From Streptomyces clavifer (GTDB lineage Bacteria; Actinomycetota; Actinomycetes; Streptomycetales; Streptomycetaceae): a DNA stretch of 64,000 bases. A program made the position numbers and the translations under genes. The stretch lies in assembly GCA_014651175.1 (NCBI GenBank), contig BMWJ01000012.1, forward strand, positions 1 through 64,000, in the 5' to 3' direction. Below are positions 36,483 through 45,121 of this stretch, piece after piece. A model generated the notes under the pieces. The model made no database searches and had not been told where the DNA came from. It was given only the letters and a program-made list of their open reading frames with translations. Position 1 is the first letter of the stretch. The number at the start of each line of letters is the position of its first letter.

Positions 36483-37661
36483 ATGACTGAACCGACCACC
36501 CGGGACCCCGAGGGCTTCGTGGTGCACACCGCTCCGGTCGGGATGTCCGACGACGGGCGCGACGACTTCACGGTGCTGGCCTCGACCGTCCCGGCACAGG
36601 TCAGCGCGGTGTTCACCAAGTCACGGTTCTCCGGGCCCAGTGTGGTGCTCAGCCGGTCGGCCGTCGCCGACGGCCGGGCACGCGGCGTCGTCGTCGTGGC
36701 GCGCAACGCGAACGTGGCCACGGGCCCCGAGGGTGACCGCAACGCACGCGAGGTGCGGGACTCGGTGGCCGCGGCGACGGGGCTCGCCGAGGACGAGCTG
36801 CTGATCGCCTCCACCGGAGTGATCGGCCTGCAGTACCCGATGGAGCAGATCCGCGATCACATCAAGACGCTTTCGTGGCCGTTCCCCGACGGCGGGTTCG
36901 ACCGGGCGGCCCGGGCGATCATGACCACGGACACCCGGCCCAAGGAGGTCAGGGTGCGGTGCGGTGCGGCGACCCTGGTGGGCATCGCCAAGGGCGTGGG
37001 GATGCTGGAACCCGACATGGCCACCCTGCTGACGTTCTTCGCCACGGACGCCCGCCTGGAGCAGGCGGAGCAGGACCGGATCTTCCGGAGCGTCATGGAC
37101 CGCACGTTCAACGCGGTGTCCATCGACACGGACACCTCCACCAGCGACACGGCTGCGCTCTTCGCCAACGGGCTGGCCGGCCCGGTCGATCCGGCGGAGT
37201 TCGAGGAGGCGCTGTACGAGGTGGCGCTGGCCCTGGTGAAGAACATCGCCAGTGACGGCGAGGGCGCGAGCAAGCTCATCGAGGTGCAGGTCAGCGGGGC
37301 GCGCGACACCGCGCAGGCCAAGCGCGTCGGCAAGACCGTGGTCAACTCCCCGCTGGTCAAGACGGCCGTGCACGGCAGCGACCCGAACTGGGGGCGGGTG
37401 ACGATGGCGATCGGCAAGTGCACCGACGACACCGACATCCTCCAGGAGAACGTCACTGTCCGCTTCGGTACGACCGAGGTCTATCCGCAGCACGCCGGGG
37501 GCCCCGGCGACGCCGAGCTGCGGGCGTCGGTCGCCGACCACATGCGCGGGCAGGAGGTCGTCATCGGTATCGGCCTGGGCATCGGCGACGGTGAGTTCAC
37601 GGTCTACGGCTGCGACCTGACGGAGGGGTACGTCCGGCTGAACTCGGAGTACACGACCTGA
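36483..37661 (+). CDS. oat2: Ornithine acetyltransferase-like protein of the clavulanic acid cluster (Orf6)
   Basis: A 392-residue ArgJ-family N-terminal nucleophile enzyme that transfers acetyl groups between N-acetylornithine or N-acetylarginine and glutamate. The self-cleavage site lies in GVGMLEPDMATLLTFF. The nucleophile is Thr181, the same number I recall for S. clavuligerus OAT2 (Ala180/Thr181 cleavage). The ATG at 36483 follows GAAAGAAGG. It is divergent from ceaS, as in known clavulanic acid clusters. Its likely role is to shape arginine or acetyl precursor supply; the exact step in clavulanate formation is not settled. Confidence 0.92.
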   Translation: MTEPTTRDPEGFVVHTAPVGMSDDGRDDFTVLASTVPAQVSAVFTKSRFSGPSVVLSRSAVADGRARGVVVVARNANVATGPEGDRNAREVRDSVAAATGLAEDELLIASTGVIGLQYPMEQIRDHIKTLSWPFPDGGFDRAARAIMTTDTRPKEVRVRCGAATLVGIAKGVGMLEPDMATLLTFFATDARLEQAEQDRIFRSVMDRTFNAVSIDTDTSTSDTAALFANGLAGPVDPAEFEEALYEVALALVKNIASDGEGASKLIEVQVSGARDTAQAKRVGKTVVNSPLVKTAVHGSDPNWGRVTMAIGKCTDDTDILQENVTVRFGTTEVYPQHAGGPGDAELRASVADHMRGQEVVIGIGLGIGDGEFTVYGCDLTEGYVRLNSEYTT

Positions 37662-37769
37662 TCCCGGCCGCCCCCGCGCCCCGGCCCCGCCACTGACTCA
37701 AATGCGTCACCGCACCGCGATCACTCCGTAGGGTGACCGGTGATCAGCACAACGTGAACGAGGTGGCGC

Positions 37770-38780
37770 ATGGGTCAGTTGCGAAGGTCGGTACTGAGGG
37801 GGGCGCTCGGCGCCGGTGCGGCGGGGCTGCTGATCGGCGGGGCCGCCCCGCTGCCCGGGGCGCGCGCCCGCGCCGTGCCGACGAGGACCGCGCTCGGCCT
37901 GCGGTGGCTGGGGGTGTCCGGCTGGGAGCTCTCCTTCGCCGGGCGCAGCATCCTGTTCGACCCGTATCTGAGCCGGATGCCGTACGCGGACGGGGGCGGG
38001 GCGCTCGACGGCGCCCTGCCCCTGCGGCTGGACCCGGCGGCCGTCGAACGGGTGGCCGAGGACGGGCTCGCCGGGGCGCCGGAGCTGATCCTGGTCAGCC
38101 ACGGGCACTTCGACCACATCGCCGACGTGCCCCAGCTGCTGGCCCGGCCCGGGTGGCGCGACCGGCGCATCCGGACCCTCTGCGACACCACCTCGCGGCA
38201 CCTGCTGTCCGCGATGGGGACCCCCGCGAAGCGGATGAACGACGTCATCCCGGTGTACGGCGGCGACCACCTGCAGTTCGACGGGTACAGCGTGGAGGTG
38301 TTCCGCAGCCTGCACAGCCGGCAGGAGGACTACACGTCCTTCGCCCCGGGCCACCGGGACTCCGCCCCCACGCGCCCCCGGACGCTCGGCGACCTGGTGG
38401 AGGGCCGGACCCTGGCGTTCCAGGTGGCCGTGGAGGGCGGCCCGACGGTCCTGCTGACCGGCACGAGCAACTTCGCGGAGCGCGAACTGACGGGCGCGCG
38501 GCCCGATGTGGCGGTGATCGGGATGAGCGGGCACGCCGCCGTCCACGGCTACCCGGACCGGCTCCTGTCCGTGCTGGGCGCGCCGCCGCTGCTGGTACCC
38601 GGCCATCACGACGACATGGTGACTCCGCTGGGCGACTCCGGCGTCTTCCGCACGGCCTCCCCCGAGGCCGTGTCGGCGCTGGGGCGGGCCGCCGCCCGCC
38701 AAGCCGCACCGGGCGGCTGCAGGGTCCTGACCCCCCGCCACCTCGAGGTACTGGACATCACCGGCGAAGCGGACACATGA
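37770..38780 (+). CDS. Exported metallo-beta-lactamase-fold hydrolase
   Basis: A 336-residue MBL-fold protein (UlaG/RomA-like branch). An N-terminal RRSVLRGALGAGAAGLLIGG stretch resembles a Tat signal, ending near PGARARA (about residue 36). The metal motif HGHFDH is at 111-116, with the leading sheet RWLGVSGWELSFAGRSILFD typical of the family. A later LLTGTSNF and LVPGHHDD provide further ligands. It would act outside the cytoplasm on a lactone, phosphodiester or beta-lactam-like substrate. It follows oat2 by 108 bp on the same strand. I know of no such gene in the S. clavuligerus cluster, so it is an extra here. Confidence 0.7.
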   Translation: MGQLRRSVLRGALGAGAAGLLIGGAAPLPGARARAVPTRTALGLRWLGVSGWELSFAGRSILFDPYLSRMPYADGGGALDGALPLRLDPAAVERVAEDGLAGAPELILVSHGHFDHIADVPQLLARPGWRDRRIRTLCDTTSRHLLSAMGTPAKRMNDVIPVYGGDHLQFDGYSVEVFRSLHSRQEDYTSFAPGHRDSAPTRPRTLGDLVEGRTLAFQVAVEGGPTVLLTGTSNFAERELTGARPDVAVIGMSGHAAVHGYPDRLLSVLGAPPLLVPGHHDDMVTPLGDSGVFRTASPEAVSALGRAAARQAAPGGCRVLTPRHLEVLDITGEADT

Positions 38781-39348
38781 GCGCCGCCAGCCCCCTCGTC
38801 GGCATGGCTCAAGCAGGACATCGCTTTTCGGCCGCCCGAACGGAAACGTGATTCCGCCGACCATCAGTCAATTTTCGCCAACACTGGACTAGACCAATAC
38901 TCCGGCGCGTCCGATTCCGGGTCAGCGCACTCCGTAATGATCCAGGTCCCCGCACCGCTCGCACTCCGGCCCCGTCGGAAGCACACACTCCGCACCCCTT
39001 GCAACGATCCAGGCCCCATGCGGTATCGGCCACCGGAGCGCCTGCCGAACGGGCAGTCACTCCGCGCCATCGACAGCCGGTGACTCGTGTCGGTCTTTAC
39101 CCTCCGTATACCTGCACCAAAGGCCTGGTACCGACCATTCCCCCCACCGCCATGAGTCGGTTTCCGGCCGCACCGATCCAGGACGCGTTGACGAGGGGGG
39201 ACACGCTGATTACTGTCCTGACTCGACAGAACGGCACTCGCTACGCGTGTAGTACCGACAGTTGTTGATCACCGAAGTTCTTTCTGTTCAGCGCATCCTC
39301 AGACCACCGCAGCGGAGCTCAGAATTTCGGAATTGGGGGAATACGTTC
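38781..39348 (+). promoter_or_regulatory. Upstream region and promoter of the CcaR-like SARP gene
   Basis: This 568-bp stretch has no supported gene and is clearly less GC-rich than its neighbours. A good sigma-70-type promoter lies at 39188-39216: TTGACG, a 17-bp spacer, then TACTGT. It predicts a start near 39223 and a leader of about 125 nt before the GTG at 39349. A GTCGGT/ACCGAC pair (around 39090 and 39131) is too far apart to call an ARE box. Confidence 0.55.
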
Positions 39349-40164
39349 GTGGACAGGCAGTACGGGAGAACCCCTTTGGCCAGCGTCCAGGTCCGCATAC
39401 TCGGACCTGTCTCCATGGTATTCAACGGCCGGCCGGTTCCCCTGGCCGGGCAGCGACAGCTCAGGGTTCTGACAGCTCTCGCACTTGTTCCGGGACGGGC
39501 CGTCCCCACCTCGCAGCTCATCGGTCACCTCTGGGGTGACCGGCCACCGAGAACAGCACCCGGCCAGCTACAGACCAGTGTCTGGATGATCCGCAGGGCA
39601 CTGGCATCCGTCGGCGCGCCGCAGGAGATCGTCCAGTCGACCGCTTCCGGTTACCAACTCGACGCGGAATACTGCGAGATCGACAGCAACGCGTTCCGCA
39701 GCTCCGTCGTAACGGCGAAGCGGCTGCTCCGCAACAACTTGCCGGAGGATGCGCTGGAGCGGCTCAGAGAAGCGCTCGCACTCTGGCGGGGCCCGGCTCT
39801 CGCGACCATTTCGAGCAGTGATTTGCAGTCCCGTGCCGCCCGCCTCGAAGAGGAACGGGTCGCGGCATTGCAGCAGCGCATTTCACTGGAGATATCGCTC
39901 GGACAGTACGAGGAGGCGATCGGGGAACTGACCGATCTGATCGCGCTCCATCCACTGCGGGAAGAGCTTTACGCCCATCTGATGCTGGCGCTGTACCTCT
40001 CCGGCCGGCAGGCGGACGCCCTCGCGGTATTCCGCCGCGCGCGCAATACCCTCACCGACGAACTCGGAATCGACCCGGGCCCCAGGCTGACGATGCTGGA
40101 AAGGGCGATCCTGCGCCAGGACGCCGAAATGCTCACGGCCTCACCGGCGATGTCCCGGTACTGA
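39349..40164 (+). CDS. CcaR-like SARP regulator
   Basis: A 271-residue short SARP (the known CcaR is about 256). An N-terminal OmpR-type domain (VQVRILGPVSMVFNGRPVPL, RQLRVLTALALVPG) is followed by the BTAD domain (LQTSVWMIRRALASVG; LQSRAARLEEERVAAL; HPLREELYAHLMLALYLSG; LGIDPGPRLTMLERAIL). The GTG at 39349 has GGGGGAA 8 nt upstream. It contains no TTA codon, unlike what I recall for ccaR of S. clavuligerus. In that species ccaR sits in the cephamycin cluster. Here an SARP within the clavulanic acid cluster probably takes that role, but orthology is inferred. Confidence 0.8.
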   Translation: MDRQYGRTPLASVQVRILGPVSMVFNGRPVPLAGQRQLRVLTALALVPGRAVPTSQLIGHLWGDRPPRTAPGQLQTSVWMIRRALASVGAPQEIVQSTASGYQLDAEYCEIDSNAFRSSVVTAKRLLRNNLPEDALERLREALALWRGPALATISSSDLQSRAARLEEERVAALQQRISLEISLGQYEEAIGELTDLIALHPLREELYAHLMLALYLSGRQADALAVFRRARNTLTDELGIDPGPRLTMLERAILRQDAEMLTASPAMSRY

Positions 40165-40467
40165 GGAAACGTTTCGAGGGAAACGTTGTCGCCCGACGGC
40201 ACACGTGCCGGAAGCACCCGCGCTCTTTCCGCGCCGGGTGCCTTCGGCGGTTGCGCCCTTCCGTGCCGGCCACACCGTCGGCGCATACGCGCCCGCCCGT
40301 CCTCGTCCGGGCGTCCGCACGGATCCGCCCCGTCCGGGCACGGTACCGGTCATCCGGGTGACCGTCCGGCCGGAGGTCCGACCCCAGGCATCCGCCCGGC
40401 GGTCCGACCTCCGGCGTGCGCCCGGCCGTCCGACCTCCGGGCGCCCCCCTCCCTGGTGTCCGTCCGT
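40165..40467. other. Non-coding stretch with tandem imperfect repeats
   Basis: No supported gene. It contains two 22-bp direct repeats (40393-40414 and 40419-40440, one mismatch) built on CGCCCGGC and GTCCGACCTCCGG, with a related CCGGAGGTCCGACC upstream near 40372. The repeats lie just after the stop of the small membrane protein gene; no function is evident. Confidence 0.5.
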
Positions 40468-40761
40468 CTATCCGCCGCCCGCTGCCGCGAACGCCGCGGC
40501 GGCCGCGCCCAGCACCACGACCTGGACGCCCACGGCGATCCAGGCCCGTACGGCGAGGGCCGGCGGACCGGAGAGCAGCAGGGCCCCCAGACAGACCAGG
40601 GCGGCCCTGGACGCCTCGTGCGCCACCGCCGCCCGGTCCGGGGAGCCGGTCAGGCCGCCGGAGACGGCCACCCCGAGGACCAGGACCACGACGAGGACCA
40701 CGTCCAGCAGGAACAGCACCGCGGCCGTGCCGGCGTCGGCACGGCGGGAGACCTTCGTCAT
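40468..40761 (-). CDS. Small membrane protein of unknown function
   Basis: A 97-residue protein with three hydrophobic helices: AVLFLLDVVLVVVLVLGVAV, ALVCLGALLLSGPPALAV and WIAVGVQVVVLGAAAAAF. AAGGG forms the C-terminus. The ATG at 40761 has GAAGGGG 6 nt upstream. It lies between the CcaR-like SARP and the SGNH hydrolase. No domain is recognised; a membrane accessory role is all that can be said. Confidence 0.55.
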   Translation of the reverse strand: MTKVSRRADAGTAAVLFLLDVVLVVVLVLGVAVSGGLTGSPDRAAVAHEASRAALVCLGALLLSGPPALAVRAWIAVGVQVVVLGAAAAAFAAAGGG

Positions 40762-40848
40762 CGCACCCCTTCGTACGGAGGGCCCTCCCCGGCGGGGAGG
40801 GCCCTCTGCTTCGTCCCTGACGTGCTGGGCGGCCCGTGAGGGCCTCCG

Positions 40849-43800
40849 TCAGAGACCCATGCCCTGCATGGTGCGCTGCAGCGAGTCCGCGTACAGCCGC
40901 GCTCCACCGATCTTCGGGTGGAAGGACTGTGCGGACGCGCCGAGTTGCAGGATCGGCCAGTCGATGGCCGGTTCGTCGCTCTCGACCAGGTCCAGCACGA
41001 TGCCGTGGACCTGTTCCGGGTCACCGCAGACGGCCTTGCCCGCGAAGTTCTGTGCGGGGTTGGAGTACCAGACGTTGACGCCCGCCGCCTTGGCGTCGTT
41101 CGCCGCGCCCTGCATCTCGGTGGCCAGGGTGGCCGCCATGCCGTTCAGCCAGGGGGCCTCCTCGGTGCCGATGCCCGGGATGCAGCTCCCGGAACGCTCG
41201 AGGAGCGGCGGGTACCCCATCAGGACGATCTTGGCGTTGGGGGCCTTCGCCTTGATCTTCTTCAGTGCGTCGACGATGGCGGGCCGGACCCGTTCCTTGG
41301 CGAGGCGTTCGGCCGCCACCCCGACGTCCAGACCCTGGTACGCCTCGTCGTCGACCCGGGAGTCGTTGTCCTCGAACGTCTGGTTCTGGCACAGCTCGGG
41401 CCAGCCGATGCCGCCGAAGATGCACTTCTGGATGATGTAGGCGAAGCGCGCGTCGTTGCCGCCGATGGACATGGTGACCAGGGTGGTGTTCTGGTCCAGG
41501 TATCCCTGGGACAGCTGCGGCAGTTCACCGTTCTGCGGGACGGTCGCGATGTTGTAGGTGCGGGCGCCCGAGCAGGCGACCATGTGGTAGTCCATGGCGG
41601 CCGACCGGCTGTCGTCCATGGACCCGATCGAGGCCGACCGGCCGGGAATGGTGGCCTGCCGGGACCACGTCTTGCTGGACCGGTGGCAGGAGTTGCGGGC
41701 CGAGGGGTTGCTGGGGTCGCGGTAGTTGGTCTCCCGCGCGTAGTCGACCCCGCCGGCCGCCGACGCGCCCTCGCCCGAGGAGTACGAGTCGCCCAGCGCG
41801 ACGACCATGTCCTTGGGCTTCGCCGACAACGGCTGGAAGCCCACGGCGTCCCAGGCCACGTCCTCGGAGCCGTTGCCGTCGGCCGCGTGCGTGGAGAGCG
41901 ACACCTTCGGCGTGCTGGTGAACTGGAAGACTCCCAGGGAGACCCACTTGTTCGACAGCACCCGCTGCGGATGCACCCGGACCGGGCTGGTGCTGTTCGT
42001 CCCGCCGATGGTGTACGAGGCCTGCCGGGTGTGCGCGCCGTGGTCCGGGATGTGGACCCAGACCCGGGACCAGCCGGTCATGCCGTTGGTGAGGGTCCAG
42101 GTGCCGGTCGTGCGCATCCGGGTGCCCTCGGTGGTCGCCTGGTTCCTGGTGTGCGAGAACCAGAAGTGGTTGCCGTACCCGGCCCCGATCTGATGGGTGT
42201 CGATCTTGCCGGGATAGTTCGCCCCGTCGGCCGTGAAGGTGAATCCGAAGGTCCCCGGGGACGTGGTCGCTCCGCAGCTGCGTCCCGGGGAGCCCGTCGG
42301 GGTGACCCCCGAGGCCACGTCGTCGATCACGTGTGTGCCCGAGGGCAGTCCGCTCGCGCACCGCGGCGGGTACGCGTTGCCGTCGGGCTGTTCCGGATAG
42401 GTCGCGTCGAAGCGGTGCAGCGCGTATCCGCAGGCGCCGCCCGCGCAGCTCTTCCAGGTGGTCTTCTTGTTCCACCAGCAGTGCAGGTAGAACTCGTCGG
42501 CCGGGTTGTTCAGCTGGCAGGCCCCGTTGGTGGAGGTGTCACCCTCCTTGATCTTGCTCGGGTCGCAGTTGTTGGAGGCGTCGCAGAACTGGCCGACGGG
42601 CGGCTTGGCGCGCGTCCGCTGGTCCACGGCGGTCCACCAGGCGGCGCGGTAGCCGGGCTGGAAGTCGCCGGGGGCGAACATCGCCGAGATCGGCCGGGCT
42701 GCCCAGCCGATCACCTTCTCCTGGTACGGCCAGTCCTGCGGGTGCGCCGCGTGCGAGTAGTCGTCGCTGCCGGCCGCGCTCTCCAGGAACGGGGTGCGGT
42801 TGGCCTTCCACAGGGCGTTGGCCGGGTTGTTGGTGTAGCCGACCCCCCAGTGGCCGCCGTGCGACCCGGCGCTGGACTGCGGGTAGAAGCCCGAGTTGTA
42901 CGCCCAGAGCGCGAAGAACCAGTTCTCGATGTAACCGGGCCCACCGTCGTTCACGGTCATGCCGGCACTGTGCGTCTGGTTCCACTTGTCGACGAGGATG
43001 TTCACACCGGCGGCGATGTTGGCCGTGTAGTCGAGCGCGATCGCCTCCTGCTTCTGCACGGACAGCGAAGTCTCGCCCGGCTTCTCACGGCCGGCCTTGC
43101 GCATCCCGTCGGTCACCTGGACGATGCCGTATCCGCAGTCGGAGTCCGCCCAGTCGATGGCCCAGGGGTCCGGGGTCTGGCCGTCGGAACCGTGGCTGAT
43201 TCCGTAGTAGTTGCCGATCAGGGTGTTCGCCGTGACGCCCGGTACGGCGAACCTGGTGGCCTGCCACATGTTGGACTCCTGGGCGGTGATGCCCAGCATG
43301 ACCTGCGCGGGGATGTGGTACCCGTCGGCGGCGTCGGGGGTCCCGTTGGGGTCGCCCGCCAGCGTCTTCAGCGGGAAGAGGGACTGCGGCTGGTAGGCCG
43401 ACATCCCGGTGTTCTTCCAGTTGGCGGGGCGGGAGACGTGGCTGTTGAGCTTGCCGACGACCGCCTGGTCCACCGCCCACTCGACCTGACGCGGGGTGGG
43501 CTGGAAGGCCTGCTTGCGCACGTCGCCCCGGGGCACGGAGCAGTAGCGCTCGTCCTCGACCGGGTTGGTCGGGGACGCGGCGGCGGCCCGGGTGGATGCG
43601 CCGGACGGGGAGCCGCCGGTGAGGGCCGGGGAGGTCGCCCTGCCCGCTTCCGTCTTCGCCGGCGTGCCGACGGGGGTGCCGGGACGGGCGTCCAGGACCA
43701 CGGTCCTGCCGGTGCCCAGGATGCGGACCTCGGTCCGTGCGGTGCGGGCGGCTGCGGCTTCCTGCGGGGAGATGCGGGAGTCCTTGCCGTCGGCCCAGGC

Positions 43801-44916
43801 GCTGGTGACGGCCGCCCTGCCGCGGGTGGAGAGGACCGCGTCCTTGGCGACGCCGGACGGCATGCGCACCGACGCGGGCAGCGTGCCGGTCGCCTCGGCC
43901 GTGCCGGTGACGTACACCGTGCCGGTGCGGGCGGACCGGGAGAGGTCGAAGTCGGTGAGGGCGCCGGTCGCCAGGCGCTGGGTCGCGGCGGGCTTCCCCG
44001 TGCCGCGGAGGAGCGCGGCGGGGGCCCGCCTGACCTCCGCACGCGCGGAGGCGTCGGCCTTGCTGTCGGGCCCGGCGGCCGGCCGGTCGATGAAGACGAC
44101 CGATCCGTCCTCGGCGGCCGTGAGCTGGAAGGGGACCGCCGAGGTGCGGGCTGCCACGCGGACCGTGCCCGCGGGGGCGACCTGGACCAGGCGGGAGCCC
44201 TGCGCGGCGGCGTATCCGCTGCCGACGGGGACGGCCGAGGTGACCTGGCCGGGCAGCTTCAGCGGCTTGCCGGCCCGGTGGGTCGCGGCGTCGACACCGA
44301 TGAGGCGGGTCTCGTTGCGCGCGGACGCGTCGTCGGAGAACTGCGAGAAGACGGCCTTCTCGGTGGTGCCGCAGCCGGGCGAGAAGTAGCTGAGGCTCGA
44401 CCGGACGGCGAGTTTGGTGACCGCGCCCGTGGTCAGGTCGACGATCGCGGTGAAGGCACCGCGGGTCATCAGCTCGGGCTCGTTGGTGAAGGTGCGCGGC
44501 GCGTACGTGACCGCGGCCCGCTTGCCGGACGCCGTCACACAGACGTTGCCGATCCAGGTGTCGGTGTCGAAGCCCGGCTCGGAGAGCGTCGCCGCGGTCT
44601 TCCACCGGTAGCCGTCCTCGGCCTCGGCGACCATGACGTGGAAGCCGGTGCCGTCGCCCGACGTGGTCCAGGCCCGGTCGTCGGACGTGCGGTAGGAGCC
44701 GCCCAGGAGTTCCTTGCGCTCGGCGGCGGGGACGGCCGCCGGACGCTCCGCCGGACCGGACGCCTTCGCACCGGGCCCGCCCTCGGCGGACCATCCCTGC
44801 GCCGCGCCCGGCGGGGGTGTCGGGCTCTTGGCCATCGACACCGCCGGGTAGCCCGACAGCAGCGCCGTGGCCGCGGCGATGATGACAGGAACCTGCCATC
44901 TCTTTCTTCTGAGCAC
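40849..44916 (-). CDS. Large secreted SGNH/GDSL hydrolase with lysozyme-like and golvesin-like regions
   Basis: A 1355-residue protein starting at GTG 44916. A signal peptide (KRWQVPVIIAAATALLSG, ending near VSMA) is followed by a repeat-like region (about 50-430). A lysozyme/transglycosylase-like segment (about 520-700) contains LGITAQESNMWQATRF and FFALWAYNSGFYPQ. A Cys-rich stretch and a golvesin-like carbohydrate-binding region (GYGNHFWFSHTRNQAT, WSRVWVHIPDHGAH) come next. The C-terminal SGNH hydrolase has block I GDSYSSGEG near 1041, GGNDA near 1150 and the SFHP histidine near 1330. All catalytic residues are present. It probably acts on cell wall or surface polymers. It sits inside the clavulanic acid cluster, where I know of no counterpart in S. 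clavuligerus. Confidence 0.75.
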   Translation of the reverse strand: MLRRKRWQVPVIIAAATALLSGYPAVSMAKSPTPPPGAAQGWSAEGGPGAKASGPAERPAAVPAAERKELLGGSYRTSDDRAWTTSGDGTGFHVMVAEAEDGYRWKTAATLSEPGFDTDTWIGNVCVTASGKRAAVTYAPRTFTNEPELMTRGAFTAIVDLTTGAVTKLAVRSSLSYFSPGCGTTEKAVFSQFSDDASARNETRLIGVDAATHRAGKPLKLPGQVTSAVPVGSGYAAAQGSRLVQVAPAGTVRVAARTSAVPFQLTAAEDGSVVFIDRPAAGPDSKADASARAEVRRAPAALLRGTGKPAATQRLATGALTDFDLSRSARTGTVYVTGTAEATGTLPASVRMPSGVAKDAVLSTRGRAAVTSAWADGKDSRISPQEAAAARTARTEVRILGTGRTVVLDARPGTPVGTPAKTEAGRATSPALTGGSPSGASTRAAAASPTNPVEDERYCSVPRGDVRKQAFQPTPRQVEWAVDQAVVGKLNSHVSRPANWKNTGMSAYQPQSLFPLKTLAGDPNGTPDAADGYHIPAQVMLGITAQESNMWQATRFAVPGVTANTLIGNYYGISHGSDGQTPDPWAIDWADSDCGYGIVQVTDGMRKAGREKPGETSLSVQKQEAIALDYTANIAAGVNILVDKWNQTHSAGMTVNDGGPGYIENWFFALWAYNSGFYPQSSAGSHGGHWGVGYTNNPANALWKANRTPFLESAAGSDDYSHAAHPQDWPYQEKVIGWAARPISAMFAPGDFQPGYRAAWWTAVDQRTRAKPPVGQFCDASNNCDPSKIKEGDTSTNGACQLNNPADEFYLHCWWNKKTTWKSCAGGACGYALHRFDATYPEQPDGNAYPPRCASGLPSGTHVIDDVASGVTPTGSPGRSCGATTSPGTFGFTFTADGANYPGKIDTHQIGAGYGNHFWFSHTRNQATTEGTRMRTTGTWTLTNGMTGWSRVWVHIPDHGAHTRQASYTIGGTNSTSPVRVHPQRVLSNKWVSLGVFQFTSTPKVSLSTHAADGNGSEDVAWDAVGFQPLSAKPKDMVVALGDSYSSGEGASAAGGVDYARETNYRDPSNPSARNSCHRSSKTWSRQATIPGRSASIGSMDDSRSAAMDYHMVACSGARTYNIATVPQNGELPQLSQGYLDQNTTLVTMSIGGNDARFAYIIQKCIFGGIGWPELCQNQTFEDNDSRVDDEAYQGLDVGVAAERLAKERVRPAIVDALKKIKAKAPNAKIVLMGYPPLLERSGSCIPGIGTEEAPWLNGMAATLATEMQGAANDAKAAGVNVWYSNPAQNFAGKAVCGDPEQVHGIVLDLVESDEPAIDWPILQLGASAQSFHPKIGGARLYADSLQRTMQGMGL

Positions 44917-45015
44917 GTCTGTGCCTCTCGTCCGTTCACGCTCTTTCGCGCGTGGGGGGAACGCGAGCCAAGCGGTCCTGCCTCTCCCCCGCCTCTCCGC
45001 CGGATCTCCCGTCGC

Positions 45016-45042
45016 TATACCGACCGGCGGTCCGCTATGCGC
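45016..45042 (+). promoter_or_regulatory. 20-bp-period direct repeat upstream of oppA1, candidate ClaR site
   Basis: TATACCG (45016) and TATGCGC (45036) lie exactly 20 bp apart, matching elements in the car/cyp and gcaS promoters. A CAGAAT -10-like hexamer follows 45 bp after the second unit. The centre would sit near -64, the usual recognition position for LysR-type activators such as ClaR. Confidence 0.45.
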
Positions 45043-45121
45043 CCGGCCGCCGGCCTCCTCCACGGCACCCGCCCCGACCGCAGAATGGCGCTGAAATCAC
45101 CGCGAGAAGGGCTGCAGGTAC

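Noticed and set aside
38809-39070. Small minus-strand frames with cysteines (CKGCGVC) between the MBL and SARP genes
   Set aside because: Two competing frames without ribosome-binding sites overlap the low-GC promoter region of the SARP gene; codon use is not gene-like, so no gene is called.
39085-39140. Gamma-butyrolactone receptor (ARE) box upstream of the CcaR-like gene
   Set aside because: GTCGGT and ACCGAC arms are about 35 nt apart and do not form the expected compact palindrome.
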